Source: Bradyrhizobium sp. ORS 375
Lineage (GTDB): Bacteria; Pseudomonadota; Alphaproteobacteria; Rhizobiales; Xanthobacteraceae
Assembly: GCF_000239775.1 (NCBI RefSeq)
Contig: NZ_CAFI01000003.1
Location: 1 to 34,318 of the forward strand
Direction: 5' to 3'
Length of the DNA: 34,318 nt
The notes under the pieces are model-generated. The model saw nothing but the letters and a program-made list of their open reading frames with translations. It had not been told where the DNA came from and made no database searches. Position 1 is the first letter of the stretch; each line of letters begins with the position of its first letter. Positions 17,240-26,225 of the stretch are shown one piece after another. Position numbers and translations under genes: made by a program.

Positions 17240-18340
17240 TTACGCCGCCCTGGTCATGTCGGCATTGAGATGGCGCAACCTCGGCATCACCTCCTCCTTG
17301 AGCAGGCGGAGCGAGTTGTGCCAGGCTTCCGGCTTGTGCTTGTAGTCGAATCCGAACACGCAGAGCGTCCCGAAGCCGCCGACCTCATGCCAGATCTTCT
17401 CGATCTTCTCGGTGACCGTCGCCGGCGAGCCGATGATCCAGTTGCGCTTGGCACAATAGTCCACGGTCACGTCGGAGTCGGGGACATCGGGCGAATGCTT
17501 GAGATAGTCCTTGAAGCCGAAATGGCTGAGCAGCGGCAGGAAGTACTCGCTCATCATCCTGCCCATCATGTCGCCGGTCGACAGCCGCCACGCCTCCTCG
17601 TCGGTCTCGGCCACGAACACCTCGCGCACCAGTCGCCAGTCGCTGCGGCTCGGCTTGCGCCCGGACTTGGCCGCGCCGGCCTCGACCGAATCCCAGTGCG
17701 ACGACACATAGGCCGGGTTGAGGTTGAGGCTCATCGGAATGAAGCCGCGCTCGCCGGCAAGCTTCAGCGTGTCGGAGTTCTTCGACAGGCCGGCGACACC
17801 GATCGGCGGATGCGGCGCCTGCACCGGTTTGATGTGCGGCTTGAGGAAGTCGAACATCACGTCGGGCTTGGTCACCGTCCAGTACTTGCCCTTGTGCGTG
17901 AACGGCGCGGGCTCGGTCCACAGCCGCAGGATGATTTCCAGCGCCTCGCGGGTCATCTCGCGGTTCTGCCCGCTCATGCCGTCGACGTTGAACATCGCCC
18001 AGTCGCTCGGCAGGCCGGATGCGGCGATGCCGAAATTGAGCCGGCCATCGGAGAGATGATCGAGCATCGCGACGCGGTTGGCGAGCTCGGCGGGATGATG
18101 ATAGGGCAGCAGGAAGCCGCCGGGGCCGAGGCGGATGTTCTTGGTCTCGCGGAAGGCCTGCGCCAGGATCAGATCGGGCGCCGGATGCGGCTCCCAGGGC
18201 GCGGTGTGATGCTCGCCGATCCAGGCTTCCTGATAGCCGAGCTCATCGAGCCAGCGCAGGACCTGAAGGTCCCACTCCTGTCCCTCCTTCAATCCGCACT
18301 CCGGCGGATGCGAGGGCATCGTGAAGTATCCGATTTCCAT
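17240..18340 (-). CDS. LLM-class flavin-dependent oxidoreductase (luciferase-like)
   Basis: The 366-residue product starts MEIGYFTMPSHPP and contains the luciferase-like landmarks LGYQEAWIGEHH, LGPGGFLLPYHHPAELANRVAMLDHLS and GRLNFGIAASG. Members use reduced flavin from a partner reductase and oxygen to oxidise small organic substrates. The ATG at 18340 is backed by a GAGAGGAAA ribosome site. An ene-reductase lies upstream on the same strand 217 bases away, and a small membrane protein follows. The fold is sure; the substrate is not predictable, and no flavin reductase gene is adjacent. Confidence 0.93.
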   Translation of the reverse strand: MEIGYFTMPSHPPECGLKEGQEWDLQVLRWLDELGYQEAWIGEHHTAPWEPHPAPDLILAQAFRETKNIRLGPGGFLLPYHHPAELANRVAMLDHLSDGRLNFGIAASGLPSDWAMFNVDGMSGQNREMTREALEIILRLWTEPAPFTHKGKYWTVTKPDVMFDFLKPHIKPVQAPHPPIGVAGLSKNSDTLKLAGERGFIPMSLNLNPAYVSSHWDSVEAGAAKSGRKPSRSDWRLVREVFVAETDEEAWRLSTGDMMGRMMSEYFLPLLSHFGFKDYLKHSPDVPDSDVTVDYCAKRNWIIGSPATVTEKIEKIWHEVGGFGTLCVFGFDYKHKPEAWHNSLRLLKEEVMPRLRHLNADMTRAA

Positions 18341-18557
18341 GGCGCTTTCCTCTCGCGGTTATATGGCGGCGCATCTTTGCGATGCGCTCATCGTCACGCG
18401 AGACGAAACACGACCAACCGAGTCGGCAACGCCGCACGTGGTCTGCGAAGTCTAGCACTTCGTCCGACAGCGACAATCGTCCGCTGTGTCGCTGGCGGAA
18501 TGATGACCTCGGATTTATGCAACGCTGGACCGCAGCATGGCCGCGATCAATTGCACG

Positions 18558-19670
18558 TCAGCGTGCGCCGAACGTTGTCCGGCCGAACAGCTCCTTCTGC
18601 GTCGACGGCTGCGACCGCCAGTATTGCGGAGGCGCGGCGACCTGGCCGCCCAGTTCGGCCGCGGCATGCCAGCCCCAGCGCGGGTCGTAGAGCATGCCGC
18701 GGGCGAGTGCGACCAAGTCGGCCTTGCCTGATGCCACGATCTCCTCGGCTTGCTGCGCTTGCGTAATGAGGCCGACGGCCATGGTGGGGAGTCCCGTGGC
18801 CTGCTTCACGGCTGCGGCAAACGGCACCTGATAGCCCGGGCCGAGCGTGATCTTCTGCAGCGGCGACACGCCGCCCGAGGAGACGTCGATCCAGTCTGCC
18901 CCGCGGCGCTTGAGCTCGTGCGCCAACGCGATGGTCTGCTCGACATCCCAGCCACCCTCGACCCAGTCCGTCGCCGACACGCGCACGCCCACCGGCCTGT
19001 CGGCGGGGAATGCGGCGCGCACGGCATCGAAGACCTCGAGCGGGAAGCGCATGCGGTTTTCGAGCGAGCCGCCATAGCTGTCGCTGCGCTGATTGGCGAT
19101 CGGCGACAGGAACTGATGCAGCAGATAGCCGTGCGCACCATGCACCTCGATCGCATCGATGCCGAGTCGTGCCGCACGTTGCGCCGCCGAAACGAACGCA
19201 TCGCGGATGCGGGCCAAGCCCGCACCGTCGAGCGCCTCCGGAGCAAGCTCGCCCTCCTTGTGCGGCAGCGCCGACGGCGCGACGGTCTGCCATCCGCCCT
19301 CGGCGAGCGGAATCTGCTGGCCGCCATCCCACGGCTTGTGGCTGGAGCCCTTGCGGCCGGCATGGGCGAGCTGCATTGCGATCGCCGTGTTCGCATGCTT
19401 GCGCGCGGAAGCCAGGATCGGCTGCAGCGCGGCTTCCGTCATATCGTCCCACAACCCGAGACAGCCGGGCGTGATGCGCCCGATCGGCTCGACATGCGTC
19501 GCTTCGATGCAGAACATCGCCGCGCCCGACAGCGCCAGCGTGTTGATATGTGTGAAGTGCCAATCATTGGCCGCGCCGTTCTCGGCCGAGTATTGGCACA
19601 TCGGCGACACGACGATGCGGTTGGCGAGCTCGAGGCCGCGCAGCTTGATCGGAGTGAACAGGGCGCTCAT
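18558..19670 (-). CDS. NADH:flavin oxidoreductase, Old Yellow Enzyme family (YqjM-like)
   Basis: The 370-residue chain is an FMN-binding TIM barrel. SPMCQYS places Cys25 and Tyr27 where Bacillus YqjM has its flavin-tuning Cys26 and Tyr28. HGAH gives His176 and His179, the substrate-binding pair, followed by the family signature segment SDSYGGSLENRMRF. QLAHAGRK at 99-106 is also typical. These thermophilic-like class enzymes reduce activated C=C bonds with NAD(P)H. The position next to a luciferase-like monooxygenase suggests small-molecule redox work, but the physiological substrate is unknown. The start at 19670 matches the family N-terminus. Confidence 0.95.
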   Translation of the reverse strand: MSALFTPIKLRGLELANRIVVSPMCQYSAENGAANDWHFTHINTLALSGAAMFCIEATHVEPIGRITPGCLGLWDDMTEAALQPILASARKHANTAIAMQLAHAGRKGSSHKPWDGGQQIPLAEGGWQTVAPSALPHKEGELAPEALDGAGLARIRDAFVSAAQRAARLGIDAIEVHGAHGYLLHQFLSPIANQRSDSYGGSLENRMRFPLEVFDAVRAAFPADRPVGVRVSATDWVEGGWDVEQTIALAHELKRRGADWIDVSSGGVSPLQKITLGPGYQVPFAAAVKQATGLPTMAVGLITQAQQAEEIVASGKADLVALARGMLYDPRWGWHAAAELGGQVAAPPQYWRSQPSTQKELFGRTTFGAR

Positions 19671-19768
19671 GCTGAGTTCCAGATTGGGTGGTTGACCGTG
19701 CGATCCGGTCGACGAGTGTCGGCGATGGCGGCGGCGTGGTCAACGCGGTCGCTGCAACGCAATGCAGC

Positions 19769-20842
19769 TCATTCCAGCAATGTGAACTGCAGCAGCAGCG
19801 TGCGCTGGATCATCGAGAAATTGTCGTCGGACACCATGGTCAGCACGGTTTCGCCCTCCGCGGTGACATGCGCATCGATGCCTTCGAGATTGTCGATCTC
19901 CTGGCCAAGATCGGCGGCGAAGATTGCTGGGCCGTCGACCAGTGCGCCCGGAGCAATATCCGCAAGCTTGATGCGCCGGATCCGAATGCCGACGCCGTTG
20001 AACAGCGAGAACTTCCGCTCGAGCACCAGCAGATCGCCGGAGGGCAGCAGCACGGCGTCGCTGACATCGAAATCATTGCTGCGCACGATGCTGAACTGGC
20101 CCGGCGCCGGACCGCCGATCAGGAACGCCAGGAGATTGCCGCTCGCGTCGAGGCCACGCTCCGAGAGCGCCATCAGGCTGCCGGCCAAAGGCAGGCCCTT
20201 CGGCACCATCACCAGCGCCTCCAAGCCCTTGTTGTTCGGCAGCCGCTTCGCTGCGGGCGGCAGCGGCATGATCTCGCCGCGCGCGCCGGTGCCGCCCTTG
20301 GCGAAGTCGTAGCGCAGCAGCTGATTGACGCGTTCAAGACCGACATAGACGGTGTCGCCATCGCGCGCCAGCGACTCGGAATCGTACCAGCCGCGATCGG
20401 TGATGGGTCGCCCGTCCGGTCCCAGCAGCGGGGCCGCTTCGACATCCGCAAGTCCCGTGATCTCGCGCCCGGAATAGGCGATTCGGCCGGTGAACCAGCC
20501 ACCCTTGTCGCTGATGGCGAGGAAGCGTTCGCCCTTGGCATCGAGCCGAATCCCGGAAAGGCCGCCGAAGCCCGGATAGGCTGATGTCAACGCCACGCCG
20601 CTGCGATATTGCAGCATCCCGAAGCGCAGATGCGTGCGGTCGCGCAGGTCGAACGAGGGCAGCGGCCGCGCTTTGACCTCGAGCTTGACCGTCGAGGTGA
20701 CGGAGTGCTCATCGACGGCCGCGCGCCGCCGGACCGGCGGCGCCGATTGCGCGCCGACGCTGCCGGGCAGGGCAACAGCCGACACTCCGCCGAGGGTCAG
20801 CGCCAGGAAGCGCCTGCGGTCGGCGATCGCCTGCAGCGACAT
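19769..20842 (-). CDS. Exported phytase-like (esterase-like activity of phytase family) protein
   Basis: The product (357 residues from ATG 20842) is a beta-propeller-type phytase-like domain protein: LRFGMLQYRSGVAL, GFGGLSGIRLD and FLAISDKGGWFTGR are typical of this group, and DNLEGIDAHV lies near the end. The N-terminus MSLQAIADRRRFLALTLGG looks like a Tat signal (RRRFLAL), with a cleavage site near VGAQS. A GTG at 20866 would add eight residues but its purine-rich site abuts the codon, so 20842 is preferred; this is not certain. The gene lies 69 bases after cobT on the same strand. True phytase activity is not shown for most members. Confidence 0.87.
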   Translation of the reverse strand: MSLQAIADRRRFLALTLGGVSAVALPGSVGAQSAPPVRRRAAVDEHSVTSTVKLEVKARPLPSFDLRDRTHLRFGMLQYRSGVALTSAYPGFGGLSGIRLDAKGERFLAISDKGGWFTGRIAYSGREITGLADVEAAPLLGPDGRPITDRGWYDSESLARDGDTVYVGLERVNQLLRYDFAKGGTGARGEIMPLPPAAKRLPNNKGLEALVMVPKGLPLAGSLMALSERGLDASGNLLAFLIGGPAPGQFSIVRSNDFDVSDAVLLPSGDLLVLERKFSLFNGVGIRIRRIKLADIAPGALVDGPAIFAADLGQEIDNLEGIDAHVTAEGETVLTMVSDDNFSMIQRTLLLQFTLLE

Positions 20843-20910
20843 CGTCGGCGGGGCCCCCTCCCCCACCTCCTCCCGAAGCGGAGGAGGACGCGTCCGATCG
20901 AAGGACCGGC

Positions 20911-22815
20911 TTAAGAATGCAGCTTTCGCTTCGGCGCGCGCGCAGGCTGCTGCGGCGCCGCGTGCGTCTCGGTGAACAACTCCGCGAGCTTCTCGGTGAT
21001 GGCGCCGCCAAGCTCCTCGGCGTCGACGATCGTGACTGCGCGGCGATAGTAGCGCGTCACGTCATGGCCGATGCCGATCGCGATCAGCTCGACCGGCGAG
21101 CGGGTCTCGATCTCCTCGATGATGTGGCGCAGGTGTCGCTCGAGATAATTGCCCGGGTTCACCGACAGCGTGGAGTCGTCGACTGGCGCGCCGTCCGAGA
21201 TCATCATCAGGATCTTGCGCTGCTCGGGGCGGCCGAGCAGGCGCTTGTGCGCCCAATCCAGCGCCTCGCCGTCGATGTTCTCCTTCAGGAGACCCTCGCG
21301 CATCATCAAGCCGAGGTTCTTGCGCGCCCGGCGCCAGGGGGCGTCCGCCGCCTTGTAGATGATGTGGCGGAGATCGTTGAGGCGGCCGGGGTTGGCTGGC
21401 TTGCCGGCGGCAAGCCAGGCCTCGCGCGACTGCCCGCCCTTCCAGGCGCGCGTCGTGAAGCCGAGGATCTCGACCTTGACGCCGCAACGCTCCAAGGTGC
21501 GGGCGAGAATGTCGGCGCAGGTCGCCGCCACCGTAATGGGCCGTCCGCGCATCGAGCCGGAATTGTCGAGCAGCAAGGTGACCACGGTGTCCCGGAAGGT
21601 CGCTTCCTTCTCGCGCATGAAGGACAGCGGCTGATAGGGATCGATCACGACGCGCGACAGCCGCGCCGGGTCGAGGATGCCCTCTTCGAGGTCGAACTCC
21701 CAGGCGCGATTCTGCTGCGCCATCAGCCGGCGCTGCAGCCGGTTGGCAAGCCGCGCCACGATGCCCTGGAGGTGCGCGAGCTGCTTGTCGAGGTAGGAGC
21801 GCAGCCGCTCCAGCTCGTCATGGTCGCACAGATCCTCCGCCGCGATGATCTCGTCGAACTTCGGCGCAAAGGCGTGATACTCCGGGCCACGCGGCTCGTT
21901 GGCGCCGTTGCGGTTCGGCCGGGTCGCCTCGCCCGGCGTCTCGTCGTCGCCGAGTTCGCCGTCGTCGAGCGTGTCGGACGCCGATGCCTGCGCCGCCTCC
22001 ATCGCGCTCTCCGACATCTCGTCCGATGTCGTCTGCGCCTGGTCGGCACTCATCTCCTGCGCGGCGTCGGATTCCGGCGAGCCCTCGGCACCGGACTGGT
22101 CGTTGTCGCCGTCGCGATTGTCGTCGTTGTCCTCGTCCTCTTCGGAATCGGCGTTGCGCTCATCGCCGAGATCGAGCGCCGACAGCAGGTCATGCACGAG
22201 ATCGCCGAACTTGGCCTGGTCCTCGGTGAAGCGGCCGAGCTCGTCGAGCTGCGACCCGATCCGGTCCTCCAGGAACGGCCGCCAGAGATCGACCACCTTG
22301 CGCGCCGCATTTGGCGGCGCCATGCCGGTCAGCCGCTCGCGCACCAGCATCGCCAGCGCATCCGACAGCGGCGCGTCGGCGCGGTCGGTGATCTCGTCAT
22401 ACTTGCCGCGATGAAAGTGATCGTCGAGCATCGCCGTCAGATTCTTGGCGACACCGGCCATGCGCTTGGCACCGATCGCCTCGACGCGCGCCTGCTCGAC
22501 CGCCTCGAACACGCCGCGCGCCTGCGGATTGCCCGGGATCAGCTTGCGGTGAATTTTCGGATCATGGCAGGCGAGCTTCAGCGCGATCGAGTCGGCATGA
22601 CCGCGCACCACGGCGGCATCGCGCTTGGTCATCTTGCGCGCCGGCTCCGGCAGCCGCGCCTTGCCCGGCGCGAGGCCCGGCCGTTCGGCGGCGAAGGAGA
22701 CCTCGAGCTCAGGAGCCCGTGCGATCGCGCGCAGGCAGCCGGTCACCGAGCGCTTGAAGGGCTCGGTCGGCGCTTCCTTGGTTCCGGGACGGAGTTTGCT
22801 GTTGGATGTCGTCAT
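20911..22815 (-). CDS. cobT: Aerobic cobaltochelatase subunit CobT
   Basis: The 634-residue product has the CobT layout: an N-terminal helical domain, a strongly acidic Asp/Glu-rich linker (about residues 220-305), and a C-terminal von Willebrand A domain whose MIDAS motif DNSGS places Asp417, Ser419 and Ser421. CobT works with CobS as the AAA-type chaperone pair, and with CobN inserts cobalt into hydrogenobyrinic acid a,c-diamide in the aerobic B12 pathway. The start [16 protein letters not shown] is the only good one. cobS lies upstream on the same strand but a palindromic repeat intervenes. CobN is not in the window. Confidence 0.97.
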   Translation of the reverse strand: MTTSNSKLRPGTKEAPTEPFKRSVTGCLRAIARAPELEVSFAAERPGLAPGKARLPEPARKMTKRDAAVVRGHADSIALKLACHDPKIHRKLIPGNPQARGVFEAVEQARVEAIGAKRMAGVAKNLTAMLDDHFHRGKYDEITDRADAPLSDALAMLVRERLTGMAPPNAARKVVDLWRPFLEDRIGSQLDELGRFTEDQAKFGDLVHDLLSALDLGDERNADSEEDEDNDDNRDGDNDQSGAEGSPESDAAQEMSADQAQTTSDEMSESAMEAAQASASDTLDDGELGDDETPGEATRPNRNGANEPRGPEYHAFAPKFDEIIAAEDLCDHDELERLRSYLDKQLAHLQGIVARLANRLQRRLMAQQNRAWEFDLEEGILDPARLSRVVIDPYQPLSFMREKEATFRDTVVTLLLDNSGSMRGRPITVAATCADILARTLERCGVKVEILGFTTRAWKGGQSREAWLAAGKPANPGRLNDLRHIIYKAADAPWRRARKNLGLMMREGLLKENIDGEALDWAHKRLLGRPEQRKILMMISDGAPVDDSTLSVNPGNYLERHLRHIIEEIETRSPVELIAIGIGHDVTRYYRRAVTIVDAEELGGAITEKLAELFTETHAAPQQPARAPKRKLHS

Positions 22816-22827
22816 CGCTGCTCAGCT

Positions 22828-22946
22828 CGTCGTCCCCGCGAAAGCGGGGACCCATAACCACCGGCGGCTGTTGATGCACGCGTCACGAGCCGCCCGGCTC
22901 TCTTGAAGATTCCGCGGTATGGGTCCCGGCGCAAGGCCGGGACGAC
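22828..22946. repeat. Intergenic palindromic repeat between cobT and cobS
   Basis: A left arm starting at 22828 (to about 22864) and a right arm at about 22916-22946 are inverted relatives separated by roughly 50 bases. Each arm has its own perfect 8-bp hairpin: GTCCCCGC with GCGGGGAC around GAAA on the left, GTCCCGGC with GCCGGGAC around GCAAG on the right. The outer parts of the arms (CGTCGTCCC and GGGACCCATA) are shared, while the hairpin tips differ by paired changes. It occupies most of the 138-base gap between the two genes. Confidence 0.88.
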
Positions 22947-22953
22947 AGCGGTG

Positions 22954-23952
22954 TCAGCTCAGCGCGACGTTGACGGCGGATTCCGGCAGCTCGGCATTGA
23001 AGCAGCGCTGATAGAATTCCGCGACCAGCGGACGCTCGAGCTCGTCGCACTTGTTGAGGAAGGTCACGCGGAACGCGAAGCCGATGTCGCCGAAGATCTC
23101 GGAGTTCTCGGCCCAGGTGATCACCGTACGCGGGCTCATCACCGTCGACAGATCGCCATTGGCGAACGCGTTGCGGGTGAGATCGGCGAGCCGCACCATC
23201 TTGTTGACGGTGTCGCGGCCCTGCGCGTTCTGATAGTGCTTGGCCTTTGCCAGCACGATCTCGACCTCCTCGTCATGCGCCAGATAGTTCAGCGTCGTGA
23301 CGATCGACCAGCGGTCCATCTGGCCCTGGTTGATCTGCTGCGTGCCGTGATACAGGCCCGAGGTGTCGCCGAGGCCGATGGTGTTGGCGGTCGCGAACAG
23401 GCGGAACGCCGGGTGCGGCTTGATGACCTTGTTCTGGTCGAGCAGGGTCAGCCGGCCGGAGACTTCGAGCACGCGCTGGATCACGAACATCACGTCGGGA
23501 CGGCCGGCGTCATACTCATCGAAGACCAAAGCGACGTTGTGCTGCAGGGCCCAGGGCAGGATGCCATCGCGGAACTCGGTGACCTGCTTGCCGTCCTTGA
23601 CCACGATCGCGTCCTTGCCGACGAGGTCGATACGGCTGATATGACTGTCCAGGTTGACGCGAACGCAGGGCCAGTTGAGGCGCGCTGCGACCTGCTCGAT
23701 GTGGGTCGATTTGCCGGTGCCGTGGTAGCCCGTCACCATCACGCGGCGGTTCTTGGCGAAGCCGGCCAGGATCGCGAGCGTGGTCGCGCGATCGAAGCGA
23801 TAGTCGGTGTCGACTTCGGGGACGTGCGGGTCGGTCGCGGAAAAGGCCGGCACCTCAAGGTCGCTGTCGATCCCGAACACCTGCCGCACCGACACCTTCA
23901 TGTCGGGCACACCGGTCATCTCCTGCGCATTGGTCGTAGCGGCGGTCGTCAT
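22954..23952 (-). CDS. cobS: Aerobic cobaltochelatase subunit CobS
   Basis: The 332-residue product is an AAA+ ATPase with Walker [10 protein letters not shown] at 75-83 and Walker B ALVFDE at 141-146, and the CobS-specific N-terminus ([13 protein letters not shown]). CobS hexamers with CobT drive cobalt insertion by CobN using ATP. The start at 23952 gives the standard length. It is divergent from the DedA gene. No cobalamin riboswitch is visible in the 293 bases upstream. In other rhizobia I recall a J-domain gene and bolA directly beside cobS; here they are 3.4 kb away. Confidence 0.97.
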   Translation of the reverse strand: MTTAATTNAQEMTGVPDMKVSVRQVFGIDSDLEVPAFSATDPHVPEVDTDYRFDRATTLAILAGFAKNRRVMVTGYHGTGKSTHIEQVAARLNWPCVRVNLDSHISRIDLVGKDAIVVKDGKQVTEFRDGILPWALQHNVALVFDEYDAGRPDVMFVIQRVLEVSGRLTLLDQNKVIKPHPAFRLFATANTIGLGDTSGLYHGTQQINQGQMDRWSIVTTLNYLAHDEEVEIVLAKAKHYQNAQGRDTVNKMVRLADLTRNAFANGDLSTVMSPRTVITWAENSEIFGDIGFAFRVTFLNKCDELERPLVAEFYQRCFNAELPESAVNVALS

Positions 23953-24245
23953 TCATCCTCCGAGGTCCCGGGCATTCCCGAAACCAGATTTCATGGTTTG
24001 GCTGCGGTGAAGGGCTTCAATCGCCAGCCTAGCAGAGAGCACGCGCGGGCAGAAGCCTAAGCCTTGATCAAAGTTCCGTCGTTATATCATCGAGATAGGC
24101 ATGGGACGACGTTTTCGAAAGGCTGCCCTGCGGAAAGCGCCACCTTTTCGCCTTGGCCTGCACCCGGCATTCTGACGTGGCACTCGGGGCCGGGGTTCCT
24201 ACTTATCGACAAGCCCGGCTTCACTCATCCACCGACAGGACACGC

Positions 24246-24902
24246 GTGGCCCATCTGCTCGACCCCCTGATCGCCTTCGTCTCCGCCCATGCGGGACTGG
24301 CCTATCTGACATTATTTCTGGCGGCGCTGCTGGAGGCGGTTCCCATCGTGGGCTCGGTGGTCCCGGGCACGACGATCATCCTGGCGCTGAGCGCGTTGAT
24401 CCCGGGTGGCGAGCTGACCCTGCAATGGGTGCTGGCCGCAGCCATTCTCGGCGCCGTGCTAGGCGACGGCGGCGCGTTCTGGGTCGGCCATCGCCAGCAG
24501 CGCGAGATCCTGACGGCCTGGCCGTTCTCGAACTATCCGCGCCTGGTGGCGCAGAGCGAGGCCTTCTTCCACCGCTTCGGCGCGCTGGCAATCTTCTTCG
24601 CCCGGTTCGTGGCGCCGATCCGCGCTGTCGTGCCGATCACGGCGGGCGCGCTCGACATCCCGCCGGCCCGCTTCTACGCCATCAACATCCCGGCGATCGT
24701 GCTCTGGGCCTGCGCGCACGTCCTGCCCGGCGTATTCGCCGTGCAACTGCTGCATCGCTATGGCGGCATTCCGCATCACAGCCATATTGCCAAGTCGACC
24801 TGGATCCTTGCGGCGGTCGTGGGCACGATCGTGGTCTGGCTGGTGCTGCGAACGGTGCGGAAGCGGCGCGAGACGCAGCTGGCGACCGGGACAGCGGAAT
24901 AG
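24246..24902 (+). CDS. DedA family membrane protein
   Basis: The 218-residue product has the DedA landmarks GSVVPGTTIILALSALIP in its first part, LGAVLGDGGAFWVGHR, and FFARFVAPIRAVVPITAGAL, followed by a C-terminal membrane helix and a short basic tail. DedA proteins are inner-membrane transporters of the SNARE-associated superfamily; some flip polyprenyl phosphate or phospholipids. The start is taken as GTG at 24246, preceded by AGGA five bases upstream; an ATG at 24153 would add a Ser/Arg-rich stretch unlike the family. It converges with the HTH-citrate synthase gene, 17 bases apart. Confidence 0.9.
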   Translation: MAHLLDPLIAFVSAHAGLAYLTLFLAALLEAVPIVGSVVPGTTIILALSALIPGGELTLQWVLAAAILGAVLGDGGAFWVGHRQQREILTAWPFSNYPRLVAQSEAFFHRFGALAIFFARFVAPIRAVVPITAGALDIPPARFYAINIPAIVLWACAHVLPGVFAVQLLHRYGGIPHHSHIAKSTWILAAVVGTIVVWLVLRTVRKRRETQLATGTAE

Positions 24903-24919
24903 GGATCAGCCGCCTCTTT

Positions 24920-26143
24920 CTAGAGCGTCTCCAGCGTCGCAGCGCGTCCAGGGATCGCGCCAGTATAGCGTGCGCGCGGCCGAATCAGGCGGCCGAACTG
25001 CAGTTGCTCGCAGGCATGGGCGATCCAGCCGACGCAGCGGGACATCGCGAACAACGCCAGCTCGCTGCCGGCCGGTAGCCGCAGGCTGTGCACCAGCACG
25101 GCCAGCGCATAGTCGATGTTGACGAACTCGCCGGTCGCCTCCGCGATCCGCTCGGGCACCTCGCGGGTGAATTTGCGCGGCGCCCCGGCCCGCGTCAGCG
25201 CCTCCAGGAGCGAGATGGCGCGCGGATCGCCACGCTTGTAGACGCCATGGCCGAAGCCGGCGAAGCGCTCGCCCAGCGCCACCCGCTCGCGGATCAGCGG
25301 CGCGACATCGCGATCGATCAGGGTCTTCACCAGTTGCGAGGCGAGCACGCCGGCGCCGCCATGCTGCGGTCCCTTGAGCGCGGCGAGGCCGGCGATCACA
25401 GCATCATACAGACTAAGTCCGGTGGAGGCCGCACAGCGGACAGTGAAGGTCGAGGCGTTCAACTCATGATCAGCCAGAAGCACCAATGTCCGGCGGATCA
25501 GGTCGGGCGCGTGCTTGTGATCGGGTGCCCAGACCTTGGCGACCTGGACATGGAGCGGCTCCGCCGAGGCCGGTGCGTTCAGCATGGTCGCGACCACGAG
25601 CCGAACGATGCGCGCGCCGACCAGCGCGCGCCCGTCCGGAGCACGATTGAACGCGGCGGGATCCGCATTGGTCGCCAGCGCCAGCACGGCGATCGCCCGG
25701 TCGATCGGCGCCGCGCGCCGGGCCGCGTCGGCAATGAGGCGCATCTCGTCGGAGATGTGCGGCATGTTCTCGGCCGCGAACGGGTCGATCGCCGTCACGT
25801 CCCACAGCAGGGTCGCGGCATGCTCAAGGGTGTCCCGCTCAGCCAGATCGACGCAATTGACGCCGCGGTAGATCGGACCGGCTTCGGTGATCGTCGACAC
25901 GGCGGAATCGAACACCGGCAGGTCGGCATCGAAGCTGCGGAAGGCGCGCGGCTCGGGCGCAGGCGCCCGCCGCTCCTTGAGCGCCCGGATGTCCTCGGCG
26001 CGATAACGGTTGCTGCGCGAGTTCGGCGAGGGCTCGGAGCGGACCAGGCCACGGCTGACATAGGCGTAGAGGGTTGCCGGCGAGATCGCGAGCTCGGCGG
26101 AGGCCTCGCGGGCAGATAGGTAAAGACCACTGTCTTTTTTCAT
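24920..26143 (-). CDS. Citrate synthase homologue with N-terminal helix-turn-helix domain
   Basis: From the ATG at 26143 the protein has 407 residues. Residues 8-57 form a MerR/excisionase-type winged HTH (YLSAREASAELAISPATLYA, then RGLVRSEPSPNSRSNRYRAE). The rest is a citrate-synthase fold with the usual catalytic positions kept: His226 (DHELNAS), His261 (QHGG), His299 (GFGHGVY) and Asp344 (VNIDY). It may be an enzyme, a regulator, or both. A TTG at 26161 is an alternative start. No Shine-Dalgarno sequence precedes either, and the start codon lies inside a cluster of TTGATCA palindromes. It is divergent from a second citrate-synthase gene, which suggests autoregulation of the pair. Confidence 0.9.
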   Translation of the reverse strand: MKKDSGLYLSAREASAELAISPATLYAYVSRGLVRSEPSPNSRSNRYRAEDIRALKERRAPAPEPRAFRSFDADLPVFDSAVSTITEAGPIYRGVNCVDLAERDTLEHAATLLWDVTAIDPFAAENMPHISDEMRLIADAARRAAPIDRAIAVLALATNADPAAFNRAPDGRALVGARIVRLVVATMLNAPASAEPLHVQVAKVWAPDHKHAPDLIRRTLVLLADHELNASTFTVRCAASTGLSLYDAVIAGLAALKGPQHGGAGVLASQLVKTLIDRDVAPLIRERVALGERFAGFGHGVYKRGDPRAISLLEALTRAGAPRKFTREVPERIAEATGEFVNIDYALAVLVHSLRLPAGSELALFAMSRCVGWIAHACEQLQFGRLIRPRARYTGAIPGRAATLETL

Positions 26144-26174
26144 ATTGATCAGCTTAATCAAGATTGATCAATCT
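26144..26174. promoter_or_regulatory. Palindrome cluster, likely operator of the divergent citrate-synthase genes
   Basis: ATTGATCA occurs at 26144-26151 and again at 26163-26170, 19 bases apart. The second copy sits in a perfect 14-base palindrome (AGATTGATCAATCT, 26161-26174). Between them TTGAT at 26145-26149 and ATCAA at 26157-26161 form a further inverted repeat with a seven-base spacer. The patch is sharply AT-rich against GC-rich surroundings and touches the start codon of the HTH-citrate synthase. Binding by that protein is inference. Confidence 0.7.
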
Positions 26175-26225
26175 GTCGACCGGACGAATCTTGATGGCGT
26201 GACCATTCACGCAGGAGATCGTGCC

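Noticed and set aside
20917-22857. 646-codon open frame on the plus strand
   Set aside because: It is the antisense of cobT; its composition (Arg, Gly, Ala, Leu, Val runs) is what a GC-rich gene gives when read backwards, and no family is recognisable.
22828-22946. Repeat element as a small protein-coding gene or CRISPR unit
   Set aside because: The short frame across it (VVPAKAGTHN-like) is the usual translation of this type of palindromic repeat, and there are only two inverted arms with no spacer array.
23953-24245. Cobalamin riboswitch upstream of cobS
   Set aside because: I searched both strands for a B12 box and the accompanying stem pattern and found none.
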